Source of the DNA: Telopea speciosissima
Lineage: Eukaryota; Streptophyta; Magnoliopsida; Proteales; Proteaceae
Direction: 5' to 3'
DNA: 64,000 nucleotides
Assembly (NCBI RefSeq): GCF_018873765.1
Contig: NC_057917.1
Coordinates: forward strand, 54,677,464 to 54,741,463
Under the pieces are notes generated by a model. That model was given only the letters and a program-made list of their open reading frames with translations, searched no databases and was not told the origin of the DNA. Of this stretch, positions 11,550 through 22,586 are shown in pieces. How positions within the stretch are numbered: the stretch's first letter is position 1; every line of letters starts with the position of its first letter. Position numbers and translations under genes: made by a program.

Positions 11550-13324
11550 GACCTAAGGGTGTCAAAATAGAATCAAAATTGAATACCGGAATTAAAACTA
11601 ACCGGTATTCAATTAAAAAACAAATAAATACCTAAACTTCATTTTATTACTTCTTTTTAACAGGTTTTATTTTCAGAAAGGGGTAACATCGCTGTTTCTT
11701 TTGTTTATTAATTGAGTGGGATATAGGGATTTTCATCCTTTCAAGTGCACTTAGTGCACTTTTAAAGTGTATCAGACGGTTGTCACTACACTTGGGAGGA
11801 TAAAAATCTAAGTCTCAAGTGCATTGCACCGTTCGATGCACCTTAAAGGTGCATTGACAGTACACCACACTTGAGAGAATAACAATTCTGGGTTATAGAC
11901 ATATAGAGGTTTGTGGAGGTCTCTTGTTTCTTGTATTTACTTTTCTTGACGAGGAGGGTATGTAGACATTTACATGCATTTTTCTAATTTCTGTTGCCAT
12001 CTCGAAGGCCTGCATTTCGTGGATGTTCAATGTTAACAGCAGTAGATCTTCTGCCTAGCTTACTTGTTAATAGATGGATACCCATTACATGTAGGGCTTT
12101 AGTTAAATTTATGATCCGCATCATGCTCTCAAATTAGAGGGTACAAAGGTGATATGGAATATGAACTGACATTACAAATCGTGTATAAACTGAATATGAA
12201 CCAAATTACACACATTACAAATGGAATTTGCAAACCGTTTTTTAAAACCGACACTATAAACCATATGTAAATCAGATATGATCGGATAACGAAAAGTCGA
12301 AAACCAAATAGAAACCAATAAAACTTAAATCGAATATAAAATAGGGGAAAATATAGGGACACCTCCTCAACTATGGCCTGTTTTCATGTACACCACCTCA
12401 TCTTTAAAACTTTTCAAATACACCCCCTCATCTATTGAAACTAAGTAAATTAGTCCATCAAACTAATTGCCGTTTGTTTTAAACGTTAATACTCACTCAA
12501 CCATTTTTTTAGGATCAAATTGCTCAAATTAAAAGTTTGAAGATGAAAATTTCCTTTAAGGGAAAATACTAGAACTAGAGTGCTATACACAACTGTTTGT
12601 TTCTGATCTTTACCTGCTAATAAGTCGGGGCCCACCGACCGATTCATCAGGATCACATGATTGTTAGAGTACCTTTCTGGGACAAATGTCGATCAAGATT
12701 GGCACAACAATTTCATCGTAATCCGTCAATGGCGCAGTGTCATGCGTGGCACTCGATCATTTATCTGAGTCTCGAATCAAACTCAGGCTATTTCACTGTA
12801 ATTCAACGATGGCGCAGTGACCATGGGCGTGACACTCAATCATTTATCCGAGTCGGAGTCGGACATGGGACTCCGGAGTCGGGAGGATCTTTTCCTTGTA
12901 CTACGTACTACTATCATGAGAATGGAAAAAAAAAGGAGAGGAGGGGGAGGAGGGAGGGAAATATAGGGACACCTAAAGGCAGACTAGGGGAAAAAAAAAA
13001 AAGAAGCATGATTTATATTTAGTATTTACCCTGAAAGGGTATTTTTCTTCTTCAAACTTTTAATTTGGGCAATTTGGTACTAAAAAAATGGTTGGGTGAG
13101 TATTAACGTTTAAAACTAACGGTAGTTAGTTTGATGGACTAATTTACTTACTTTGAATAGATGAGGGGGTGTGTTTGAAAGGTTTTAAAGATGAGGGGGT
13201 GTACATGAAAACAGGCCATAGTTGAGGAGGTGTCCCTATATTTTCCCCTATAAAATAATTCTGATTTTGATTTCAACATTCAAAATGTAAAATCCAACCA
13301 TAACATAACTTATTGACATCCCTA
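11550..13324. mobile_element. Insertion in duplication copy A, hAT-like ends
   Basis: Copy B reads directly from CAGTTGACCC to AAGTCCATG, while copy A is interrupted here by about 1.77 kb. The ends are CCTAAGGGTGTCAAAA on the left and TTGACATCCCTAGG on the right, an inverted pair of about 14 bases like hAT-type MITE ends, and TTGA flanks both sides. The target duplication is short or eroded, so the class is uncertain. The Mutator-like element at 12344-13248 lies inside it. I found no transposase. Confidence 0.5.
12344..13248. mobile_element. Non-autonomous Mutator-like element with 9-bp target duplication
   Basis: The ends are long inverted repeats of about 215 bases, beginning GGGGAAAATATAGGGACACC on both strands (12344-12560 against 13035-13248). 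The flanks carry the same nine bases, TATAAAATA, at 12335-12343 and 13249-13257, the size made by Mutator-type transposases. The 905-bp unit has no transposase. The middle (12660-12880) contains a diverged direct duplication of about 90 bases around ATGGCGCAGTG and is richer in GC than the arms, so it may be captured DNA of unknown source. The 121-codon frame at 12657-13022 runs through it but shows no known domain. Confidence 0.85.
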
Positions 13325-13978
13325 GGTTGATTCAAGTCCATGGATTTCTTTTTTGCCAACAAACTTTCAAGAGAAGTTGGTGATAAAACTTAGCTCGGCC
13401 TCGGCCTCGGTCTCGATGCTTGGCCTCGGCCTCGGATTCGTTCCGTACGTTTACGTGGTAGCTTTTGGTTGGTTGGGGGATTTTAGGACACATCAATGAA
13501 AACAGGCCATAGTTGAGGAGGTGTCCCTATATTTTCCCCTATAAAATAATTCTGATTTTGATTTCAACATTCAAAATGTAAAATCCAACCATAACATAAC
13601 TTATTGACATCCCTAGGTTGATTCAAGTCCATGGATTTCTTTTTTGCCAACAAACTTTCAAGAGAAGTTGGTGATAAAACTTAGCTCGGCCTCGGCCTCG
13701 GTCTCAGTGCTTGGCCTCGGCCTCGGATTCAGTTCCTGTACGTTTACGTGGTAGCTTTTGGTTGGTTGGGGGATTTTAGGACACATCAATGAAAACAGGC
13801 CATAGTTGAGGAGGTGTCCCTATATTTTCCCCTATAAAATAATTCTGATTTTGATTTCAACATTCAAAATGTAAAATCCAACCATAACATAACTTATTGA
13901 CATCCCTAGGTTGATTCAAGTCCATGAATTTCTTTTTTGCCAACAAACTTTCAGGAGAAGTTGGTGATAAAACTTAGA
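13205..13978 (+). repeat. Tandem triplication, unit about 292 bp
   Basis: Units begin at 13205, 13496 and 13789 with ATGAAAACAGGCCATAG; the third is cut short at about 13978. Each unit holds the last 45 bases of the Mutator-like element at 12344-13248, the rest of the surrounding insertion, 150 bases of the flank also present in copy B, and (in the first two) a CTCGGCCTCGG-rich segment and ACACATCA. Only a handful of differences separate the units, so the amplification is recent and happened after the insertions. Confidence 0.9.
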
Positions 13979-14388
13979 AAAAGAGAATACTATTTGATCG
14001 TACAGCACACGCTACCCTTGCCTCCCGATAATAGAAACATGTGAAATGACCACCATATCCCTTAGAACCCCCGAGAAATGACCAGCATTTAACACTTATA
14101 AGTTATAAGTAGTGGTCCTTGTGATCGTGGACCCAATAAGTTTAGGCCTTTCTTTTTCACTTTCACTTCCTTTGTCCCGGTGGAACCAACACTTAATATT
14201 ATAATCTAAAGACCCGTGAATTAGAATCAGCTTCTGTTTATGAGTGATTGCTCCGCAAGGAATAATGATAATATAATAAAGGAGGCAAGCGCCGCCGAGG
14301 AAGACGGAATACTAGTTAAGCTTGACAATCGATATAAGATTTCTTCCCCAATCCCACCTGAAATTACCGACATTTAATTCCCCAATAG

Positions 14389-14453
14389 AATGAGTCAAGC
14401 TCAAGTGTTCTCCAAACACGGTTTTCCCCACATGTCCCATGTGTCCCTTTAAA
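14389..14453 (+). promoter_or_regulatory. Conserved upstream block of gene copy 2
   Basis: Bases 14389-14453 (GAATGAGTCAAG, then CCAAACACGGTTTTCCCCAC, then CCCTTTAAAT) are almost identical to 21971-22035 upstream of copy 3, although the sequences around them differ. The block contains TGAGTCA and CACATGT words and ends in a TATA-like TTTAAATA about 125 bases before the ATG. Retained promoter function is inferred; shared ancestry alone could also explain it. Confidence 0.5.
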
Positions 14454-14478
14454 TACGGCTGGAGTCCAGTAACTTTAA

Positions 14479-14485
<7 letters not shown>

Positions 14486-14524
<39 letters not shown>
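14486..14524. repeat. (TA)n microsatellite in the 5' UTR of copy 2
   Basis: About 38 bases of TA repeats lie between the TATA-like element and the start codon. Copy 3 has a shorter TA run in the same place (about 22063-22081). Confidence 0.85.
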
Positions 14525-14525
<1 letters not shown>

Positions 14526-14577
14526 CTCAACATCTACAACTCATCTTAATTGCAAACCTGAAACTTAGAATAAAGCA

Positions 14578-15015
14578 ATGGTTCAAACTATACAAACCCT
14601 TTCCTCCCCTGTGCATCTTCCCAACTTCCGGTGCCGGAAAACAGGACAGGTGCATCGCAGCAAGCGATATACGATGACGGTTTCTGCAGCGAAAAGAGAT
14701 GATGATTACGATGGTAGGAGTAGGACAGGGAAGCTTGTGGACGAGAACATGGTAGTATTGAGGAAGCGAATTCAGGAGATGAAGATGGTGGAGAGGAATG
14801 AAGAAGCTCCGGAGTATTGGATGGAGTGGGAGAAGAGGTATTACACAAATTACTACTACTCTGACGTATATGAAGCCGTGGGTTTGCTTCAAACCCAACT
14901 CATGGAAACCAGGCCAAGCGTAGCTTTGGGAATGGTTGCTCTTGTCATTGTTAGTGTGCCCACGTCAACGTTCATGGTGGCCTTGCATTTGATGAAGATG
15001 GCCAATTGGATCTAA
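14578..15015 (+). CDS. Small plastid-type membrane protein, plant-specific family, copy 2
   Basis: Encodes 145 residues in one exon. Residues 1-40 look like a plastid transit peptide ending near TVSAAKRD. Residues 52-95 carry the conserved block (KLVDENMVVLRKRIQEMKMV, then APEYWMEWEKRYYTNYYY). Residues 116-138 form a single hydrophobic helix (ALGMVALVIVSVPTSTFMVA). It aligns end to end with copy 3 (22149) with about 18 substitutions and more distantly with copy 1 (4078). The frame is intact with a preserved upstream block, which argues for a working gene. The function is not known to me; a plastid membrane location is inferred from the two terminal features. The open frames on the opposite strand (14527-14898) are shadows. 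Confidence 0.85.
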   Translation: MVQTIQTLSSPVHLPNFRCRKTGQVHRSKRYTMTVSAAKRDDDYDGRSRTGKLVDENMVVLRKRIQEMKMVERNEEAPEYWMEWEKRYYTNYYYSDVYEAVGLLQTQLMETRPSVALGMVALVIVSVPTSTFMVALHLMKMANWI

Positions 15016-15552
15016 TTATCTTCAGGGTTTCACCTCTCTTGGTCTTAGTCCTATAGGCAATGTTTCATTTATTCCACTCCTTTTTCTTTCATATTTTTTG
15101 GCTCTTAATTAGCATTGTTAGCTATTAATATATTTTTTTTCTACCAAAAAAAATGCTATTAATATTTTTTGGGTGAATTTGTAAATTAATGGCATACAAC
15201 TTGGGTGATTTTTTCTTTTCTTAATCCTCTCTTGTACTTGGATGAATTAATATCAATCAATATGCATATTGGATATCTCAAACGAATATTACTGGCTGGT
15301 GCCCGGGCACCGCGCCCGATAGCTTACTATATAAGCGGGTGATGTGCCTATCTTTCTCACAAAATAAAAAAAATTGAATTATTTTCCCATATAAACCACC
15401 CTAAGAAATTGCTCATTTAACTAGTATTGATTCATAATTTTATTTTAAATAAAGTGGAAAAGCCAACATAATACAAGTTGGGCAACCTTAAGGTATTAGA
15501 TGAAGATTGTAGTATATTAAAACACAACCAAGTGTTAGATGTAAGCATTGTA

Positions 15553-15860
15553 GATTACAAACCCGAAACCCAAACTCCACATAATGACCTAGAACATAAA
15601 TACATTAACCATAAATAAAGGGATTAGAAATACCTTGCACCTCGTTTGTTGATGAAGAATGATAAAATATAATCCTTAAGCAATCTCCTCATGCAACCTT
15701 AAATATTGTGGATTACAAACCTGAAACCCTAACTCCACATAATGACCTAGAACACAAATACATTAAACATAAATGAAGGGATTAGAAGTACCTTGCACCT
15801 CATGCTAATGAAGAACGATAAAATATAACCCTTAAGCAATCTCCTCACGCAACCTTGATG
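15553..15860. repeat. Direct tandem duplication, unit about 160 bp
   Basis: TTACAAACCCGAAACCCAAA (from about 15553) recurs as TTACAAACCTGAAACCCTAA (from about 15714), and the sequence stays alike through ACCTTGCACCTC and GCAATCTCCTCA to about 15855. Non-coding. Confidence 0.8.
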
Positions 15861-17177
15861 AATCAGGCTTTGAAGGGATCTTCTATAGTCTTCCGCTTTT
15901 CACCCATGAATACTCTTTCTTGTGGGAGAAAACAGAAAGTGAATGATCGTGTCTGCAGAGACCTTCCTTAATAGTACTTATAGTATTGTCCCAAAATCCA
16001 AACTCACTTCCACAATGGGTTTGGGGTAACCCATCCCGGTAAATCGGGTGACATGTTTGAACTAGCCCATGTATTAGAATCTCCATCTAAAGACTGAACC
16101 CAGTAATTAATTAAGTCCATAAAATAGCTTTGAAAATCTCTTACACCAAGGTCATAGATAATCGATTTAGAACTATATCTCTGTCACTTTCAACGTGTCA
16201 AAACTTCATTCACATAGTTTTCGCATACAAGTATAACTTAAGTTGGTAGGGAGAGATACCACATGTTTATAATTGGGAAAGGTGTTTCCTTTACATGCAG
16301 GACTTGGTGTCAACTCATCTTGTTTGGGCATCAGAGGGAGATGCGGAGAGACAGGGCAAGGAGGAGGAGAGAAAGGAATGCAGAGGCCAGGAGGTGAGAG
16401 AGAGAGAGAGGGCATCTCTTTTCAGGTAAGATGTTCAATAGTTGAGATTTGATAGGGTTAGATCCATCTTTATCTTTTTGGGTCCATGATCGTGCTGCCA
16501 ACTTATTCGCATATCCATCTCGCGACAATTTAACCTTACAATTGAGAGAAGTTCAGGAGATCCAATTATAAAACACATGCAATTTGTCACACGTTAAACA
16601 ATTTGCTAAGCCAGACTTGAGAGACTTGGAAGTTGGAACAATACCCTCCTCCTTCTGACTCCTTCCTTCCTTCCTTCCTTCCTTGCCTTCTAAGGTAAAA
16701 CAAATGTTGCTTTAAGCACGTGCTGTCAACCTTATCTAAACTAGACTAATTGTGCAAGCATTTCTTATCCCTTCACACTTCACCTATGCTTGCCCCGGAT
16801 ACACTTATACGGGTAGAATTTTTTTTTTTTTTTGGTGGGGGGGGGGGGGAGGGGGAGGGAGTGTAATAAGAAAGTATAAATAAACTTAAGATAACAAGTT
16901 CACAGTATCCTTCTGATATATAAAATCACACCTATTAGAAGGAACATTCCTACTACTACAAGTGTAACAACAAAATTTCGTTCTACTAGAAAAAGACAAA
17001 GTGAAAAAAAAAAATAGTTTAAAAGGAGAATCAATTTTGGGTGAAGCATAACAGAGACTGGAATATCAGAAATCCTGCTTGAAAGATTCAAAAGTTGGGG
17101 AACTAAATGCCATAACCACGTCACTTTGGAAGTGAACAAAAAATGGAGCAGTCCCTTCCTTGTACACCAAATTTCTC
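15861..17177. other. No gene recognised; one MITE arm
   Basis: No convincing exon. A CTTCC run lies at about 16660-16684 and a G/T-rich run at 16818-16860. Bases 16931-16985 (GGAACATTCCTACTACTACA) match one arm of the MITE family found at 17178 and 49929, without a partner arm. Confidence 0.4.
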
Positions 17178-17371
17178 GGAGGAAATTTTATTGCTACACT
17201 TATAGTAGGAATCTTCCTGCTACAAGGCTCGCACCCAAGAAAATGAGATCTTAAAAGGTATTTTAGAAAATACTAAAACCTAAGAGGGTATTTATGAACC
17301 TAAAGGGGAAGTGAATTATTCTATTTTCTTGGTTGCTAGCCTTGTAACAGGAACATTGCAAAATTTTTTCC
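17178..17371. mobile_element. Mutator-like MITE, family of 49929, 9-bp target duplication
   Basis: The left arm (GGAGGAAATTTTATTGCTAC, then TTCCTGCTACAAGGCTCGCA) pairs with the right arm, whose reverse complement reads AAATTTTGCAATGTTCCTGT, then TACAAGGCTAGCAACCAAGA. AAATTTCTC at 17169-17177 is repeated at 17372-17380, a perfect 9-bp duplication. The 194-bp unit is non-coding. One arm has lost about 20 bases compared with the copy at 49929. Confidence 0.75.
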
Positions 17372-17380
17372 AAATTTCTC

Positions 17381-20300
17381 CAATTGCCTATGCAATCGAA
17401 TCGCATGTTCCAATCCCTTGTCCAGACTAAGAATCCCAGACTCCAAGTCTTGGGATGTGTCCAAGAAACCTGCATCAATCAAAACAATTTGTCCTTCTAA
17501 CAGAAAGTCGTAGTATGTTCATCCCGCTCTACCTTGGACTGAATTAAAGGATTCTGCGTAAATCAAAATAGAATAACTTAAAATAGGTAAAATAAGAAGT
17601 TAAGGGTGACAATATCTAATCTAATCTTTGTCTTTGGAACAGTTGATTATATAATTATATGCGTCGACGTACAAATACAATCCCAACTGCGTCATCCAAA
17701 CCTTTAATTATATTTTGTTGGGAAGTGATAGGTAGGGTTGGCATTTTAGTCTTCAACTAATTAAAAAGAATTTATATTCAAGAGCTGCGTACCAATTTTA
17801 GACAATGCACTTTTGGCCATCATATGCGAGAAACCAACTCCAGACTTCTTGGTTGGGTTTCTACATTCCTGTCAAGAGTTACATTTTTGTGTTGCTAGCC
17901 TCCCAAAAGCTCTTTCCGTTACTGTACGCAATGACGTGAATGAGAAGAAATACTACCGGGTGTAATATCTGCTCCTCTTATTAATCTAATATAATATCTC
18001 CCTTTCTTCAAGAAAAATAAAAAAATTAAAAAAAAATTATTTGGGTTTTCGACCTTCTGGTTTTGCAATAAATTAAATATATATCTTTTTCTTTGGGGGG
18101 TAAAAAATTGAATATATATCGTTTGCAATGTCAACCTTAGTTTGGTTCCAAAAACAAAATTTATGTAAACTTGGCCTCTAGTCGACTCAGAACGGACTAA
18201 TCCCATACAGAAATTAGGGTTTAGATTGTTTAATATCCATCAATTTTAGATCAATTCTGACTGATTTTGACTGAAATCAATTGAGATAGATCTGAATCTC
18301 GATTCCTGATTTTTAAACTCTGATTTAAGGTGAACTGAGCTGTTTCAAGTTACATAAAAGGGAAAAAGTTTCTTATCGTCCGTGCACCATTGCATATGGG
18401 GAAGCATCAAGAGGGATGGGATTTCTCCCTTTTATGGGGTGAGATGGTCATTTCAAATCCCTTTGTGTCTGGATGTACGCCACAAGGACTTTTTGGGGTT
18501 TTTCTTTCTTTTTATTTATTTATTATTTTTTCTTCTTTATGCTAACGGCTAACCATGTGGGCTCCATGGAGATGATACTATTCTTGCGACGACCTACCTC
18601 ACCTCCCCCACTCCCCGGCCCAAAAAACAAAAGTCTCAAAAACACAGCCGGTTATTAATAAATATACAGGTAGAAAAAACGCCACTAAAGCCCCACTATT
18701 TGTGTAACAGTTATTTGACCGCCTTATTGTGGAATTTTTTAGTGCTTTGACTGCCTTATTGTGAAAACGGATTGCAAGGAATTCTGTTCTTATATAACGG
18801 GTGTAAATACAACGATGCCATTGATTGATGAAATCTTATACATCTTAATGAATCGAAGTTTTTAACCCCCATGCTTTGATGCGTTAGCACTCGTAGTAAG
18901 AAAATGCGCCCCTAACAAAGTCGAGGCAATGGTGGCCTACGATCAATCGTTGCTAGGTTGCATGGTTGCATGGCTCGTTAGCCTGTTTATCTAGTGGTAG
19001 ACCTTTTCTTTTTCGGGGTGCGTTAGCACATCCGGCTCCTTGCTTACTGTTGATAGTAGACCACCCTGTTGTTTTCTTCGCTGATCACGACATATTGTTT
19101 GTTAATATTGATGGAGTTTAGCTTACTGAATCCATAAACCGTCAAAGTCACCGTTACTGGTACATTAACTCTATAGGTAGGTATCGATAGGGATTGCGTA
19201 ATGTAGTTGTACTTAAGGTTGCATTGAAGTAGCGCTTTTCTTTTTGAAGATATAGTGAAGTACCAAAGGCGAACGGGGCTTTCAGGCGGGGATGTCTAGT
19301 AGAATGCTTGGAACTTCAATGGGAGAGGAAGGGATCATTGAGGGCATTCTTGGTCTTATAGTGCATTCATGCAGCAAGATTCAGATTAAATGGATATAGA
19401 GGGAACAAAGTCTAGTTCTGGTAAATTTTATAAAATGAAGTTCCAAATTACCTCTCTGTGTTTCTAGTTATATTCGATGTTGATCGGTTTTAACCGATGT
19501 CGATATTTTTCATTGTGTCTCTTGAAGGGACACATCTCTTAAGAAGGGTGTCTCCAAGGGGTCTTTTTCCTCTATATATAAAAGATATTTTTGGACATGC
19601 ACTTTGTATGATGATTTACAAATGTCTTTCCACACTCTCTTTTGTACTCAATTGCTCTAAAATTTTCTTTCTAGTTTTTTATTGTTTTGAGAGGTCCTAT
19701 TATTCCATTCATGTTATTAATTGAGTACAACCCGAATGTGTCTCGATGAGCCCAATAAGCGAGTACAATGACTATTAGAGGACTAAAAGGTTGTTTTATC
19801 TTAGAAGTAGATTCACAAGAACTCGTATTGCACCATAGAGGGACGTCTCCGTCTTAAAGAAAATGTCCATTGCCACGACTCAACCTCTTAAGTTTTTCAA
19901 CATAATTTTAGGCTCGTAACGCTATAATTAGAGCTTGAATTACCGACTTCAACATTGGTTTGTCTACAAAACAGATAAGTAATCTAAACTCTTTCTTATA
20001 CATATTTCATGTATGGTTTGGATCATATATTTCCAACAAGTTCATGTATGCCTGAAAAAACGCTTCGCCATTTCCTATTTCATAAACACGTTTAATAAAG
20101 CGGTCATTGAGCGCTAACGCAACAAATTGAAGACGATGAAGAAAATGATTTGTAATTTGGGGTTTTACCTAGCCTCAAGGGTATTATGGATAGTTCATCA
20201 TGTGAAAAGGGTAATTTTGCCATTATAAAAGACTTAACAACGAATTAACTGCACGGACCTAAAGAATGGACTAAGTCAAAATAGAGTCATAAAATAAGGA

Positions 20301-20409
20301 ATGTCTATGATATTTTGAGAGTTTTTGAGCTGTCCGTAATATACGTATGATATCCTTATAGGGGATGTCTGAGAAATTTTCCCTTCTTTTTTTGGGTGCT
20401 GAACTTTAA
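17381..20409. other. No gene recognised; a Mutator-like end near 20160-20390
   Basis: Three kilobases without a supportable exon. The open frames at 17919, 18473 and 19497 are low-complexity or featureless. Bases 20160-20390, read on the minus strand from 20390, begin GGGAAAATTTCTCAGACATC and resemble the block starting at 23455, so both are probably ends of the same Mutator-like family; neither has a partner in the window. Confidence 0.35.
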
Positions 20410-21080
20410 GGTCTCTCTTATAACAAAAAAAATAACTTTAAGGTCTCTCACTATCGCTCAACAAAGGACTGTTGAATGCCTTTCATTTTCCCTAATAAGA
20501 CTCTAGAAGGCCATTTACACAGAATGGACGCACAAACCAGTTGACCCAAGTCCATGAATTTCTATTTTTGTCAACAAACCTCAGGAGAAGTAGATGATGA
20601 AACTTAGAAGCATTCGTCATCGTGGTGGTTGTGGAACCAATAAGTTTGGGGCTTTGCGTGTGCACCTGTGTCATACACTACCTCAAACCCACGAAAGACA
20701 TTACTTTTGGCTTTCACTTTCGCTTTCATTCTCCTTTCTCCTTTCTCCTGGTACAACAACTTAATATTATTGTAAACTAAGGAGGCGTGGATTAGAATCC
20801 CTTCTGTGTATGTATTATTGCTCTGCTCTGCATTGCACTGCAAGAAATAATTATAATATAAAGGCGCCAAGCGCCGTCAAGGAATATATTACGTACACGA
20901 GTGCGTGTGGAGAGAAAAAATGAAAGAGATAAAGGGATGAAGATAAGAATGAGACAAGGAAAAAATACGGATATAGATTGGGCTTGATTGAATCCAGATC
21001 CTCAACATTTAACCATCGTAATCGATCTCTCACCATCTATGAGATGTGGTCCTCACACTGCAAAGGGTGGTGTACGTCCA

Positions 21081-21258
21081 TATCCATGGATGGAAAATTA
21101 TCTCCTTTAGTTTCCTACACGGCTCAGTTTCCCAGTGCCTCTAATAAGGGGGTTGATGGGCCCCACCTGGGTAGGGGTAGGGTGGTCATTGCATCGCCTT
21201 TGTTAGGGGCATTGAGCCGAGCAAGACACTGGAGGGGATAAAAATCCACCCATGGATA
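21081..21258. mobile_element. Hairpin MITE, GGTCATT family
   Basis: The left end (TATCCATGGATGGAAAATTA, then CACGGCTCAGTTTCCCAGTG) pairs with the right (reverse complement TATCCATGGGTGGATTTTTA, then GCTCGGCTCAATGCCCCTAA). A GGTAGGGGTAGGGTGGTCAT segment lies by the loop. It is absent from copy A of the duplication. About 178 bp, non-coding; no target duplication was identified. Confidence 0.65.
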
Positions 21259-21440
21259 GTCTAAGATCGACTTTGGTGGTTAAATGTCATTGGGCTGGAG
21301 AGGATCTGGGCTCGGCTTGCTTTACTTAACTACAATTACACCTATAACCCTTAATTATTTAATTGCACATACACCTTAACATAGAATAATCACTTGTAAC
21401 TCACAAGACTAACTCATACAAGAGTAATCCATATACCTTA

Positions 21441-21654
21441 TGTGAGAAAAAACGCTAATTGGTCGTGCGCCTAGCATGGCTCTCATGCCTAGAGACAGAA
21501 ACCGCCTTATCGTCTAGAAATGATCGTCTTGATTTCATGGGATTTCCTTCTTTTTACAGGGGTAAGACGGTCATTTCTAGGCGGCAAGGTGGTTTTTGTG
21601 TCTAAACATGGGAGTCACTCACTCTATGTGCGCAACCGGTTAGCATTCTCTCAC
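21441..21654. mobile_element. Hairpin MITE, GGTCATT family
   Basis: The left arm (GTGAGAAAAAACGCTAATTG, then GTCTAGAAATGATCGTCTTG) and the reverse complement of the right (GTGAGAGAATGCTAACCGGT, then GCCTAGAAATGACCGTCTTA) match for about 95 bases with few mismatches. ACAGGGGTAAGACGGTCATT is at the stem top. The frame at 21520-21804 merely crosses it. Absent from copy A. Confidence 0.7.
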
Positions 21655-21740
21655 CCAAGCCTTATTTTCAATAATATTTTACTCTATTCTATTCCTATAC
21701 GTAACTTCTCATGCATATCTAGACACGTAATGGGGGAATC

Positions 21741-21888
21741 GTTATCCTCTCCTGTTACAATACGGTGCTGTAACGTATCGTGTGACGTTGCAGAGGCCAT
21801 GTGACACAGTGGATCCCATATGATGTACGTGGCCTCTGCAGCCACCGCACGATGTGTTACAGCACCATGCTGTAACAGGAGAAGATAA
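21741..21888. mobile_element. Near-perfect hairpin element
   Basis: GTTATCCTCTCCTGTTACAA with TGCAGAGGCCATGTGACA pairs with the right side (reverse complement TTATCTTCTCCTGTTACAGC with TGCAGAGGCCACGTACAT). The arms are about 70 bases and the loop is short. It lacks the GGTCATT motif, so it may be a separate family. Absent from copy A. Confidence 0.65.
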
Positions 21889-21970
21889 ATACTAATTTGG
21901 TAGTTAAACTCGAAAATCTAGATAAAAGCTTTCTTCCCTTCTGAAAGTTACCGACATTTCGCCATTAGAA

Positions 21971-22035
21971 TGAGTCAAGTTCAAGTGTTCTCCAAACACG
22001 GTTTTCCCCACATGTCTCATGTGTCCCTTTAAATT
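21971..22035 (+). promoter_or_regulatory. Conserved upstream block of gene copy 3
   Basis: Matches 14389-14453 upstream of copy 2 with only a few differences, including TGAGTCAAG, CCAAACACGGTTTTCCCCAC and CCCTTTAAAT. It lies about 115-180 bases before the ATG at 22149. Confidence 0.5.
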
Positions 22036-22148
22036 AATACGCAATCCAGTTCGATGAGACAACTATATATATATATATATAAAAAGCAAGCAACACAGCT
22101 CACAAAGAACATTCCCTCGTCTTCCAACTTGAAACTTAGAATAAAGCA

Positions 22149-22586
22149 ATGGTTCAAACTATACAAACCCTTTCCTCCCCTGTGCTTCTTCCCAACTTCC
22201 GGTGCCGGAAAATAGGATTGGTGCACCACTGCAATAGAAATACGATGACGGTTTCTGCGGCGAAAAGAGATGATGATTACGGTAGTGGGAGTAGGACAGG
22301 GAAGCTTGTGGACGAGAACATGGTGGTGTTGAGGATGCGAATTCAGGAGATGAAGATGGTGGAAAGGAATGAAGAAGCTCCGGAGCATTGGATGGAGTGG
22401 GAGAAGAGGTATTACACAAATTACTACTACTCTGACGTATGTGAAGCCGTGGGTTTGCTTCAAACCCAACTCATGAAAACCAGGCCAACCGTAGCTTTGG
22501 GAATGGTTGCTCTTTTCATGGTTAGTGTTCCCATGTCAACGTTCATGGTGGCCTTTCATTTGATGAAGATGGCCAATTGGATCTAA
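22149..22586 (+). CDS. Small plastid-type membrane protein, plant-specific family, copy 3
   Basis: Encodes 145 residues in one exon, the same length as copy 2. It has a transit-like N-terminus to about residue 40 (TVSAAKRD), the conserved block at 52-95 (KLVDENMVVLRMRIQEMKMV, then APEHWMEWEKRYYTNYYY) and a hydrophobic helix at 116-138 (ALGMVALFMVSVPMSTFMVA). Most differences from copy 2 fall in the transit region, while the central block is almost unchanged, the pattern expected if both proteins are still under selection. The function is unknown to me. The minus-strand frames at 22029-22469 are shadows. Confidence 0.85.
   Translation: MVQTIQTLSSPVLLPNFRCRKIGLVHHCNRNTMTVSAAKRDDDYGSGSRTGKLVDENMVVLRMRIQEMKMVERNEEAPEHWMEWEKRYYTNYYYSDVCEAVGLLQTQLMKTRPTVALGMVALFMVSVPMSTFMVAFHLMKMANWI

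Larger units (their letters stand above)
11440..15470 (+). repeat. Segmental duplication, copy A
   Basis: The flanks and gene here match 20410-23450. Shared blocks include 11470-11555 against about 20470-20545; 14100-14320 against 20610-20900; the promoter block and gene at 14389-15015 against 21971-22586; and the 3' flank to about 15460 against 23445. Copy A has an extra 1.77 kb between about 11550 and 13324. Copy B has extra hairpin elements at 21081-21888 and 23011-23387. The two coding regions still differ at roughly one residue in eight, so the duplication is not very recent. Confidence 0.8.

Noticed and set aside
14527-14898. Open frames on the strand opposite gene copies 2 and 3 (also 22029-22469)
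   Set aside because: They are shadows of the conserved genes, contain no domain, and their apparent conservation follows from the coding strand.
18361-18490. A further hairpin of the GGTCATT family (contains GGGGTGAGATGGTCATTTC)
   Set aside because: The motif is present, but I could not pair a convincing left arm with it, so it is at most a remnant.
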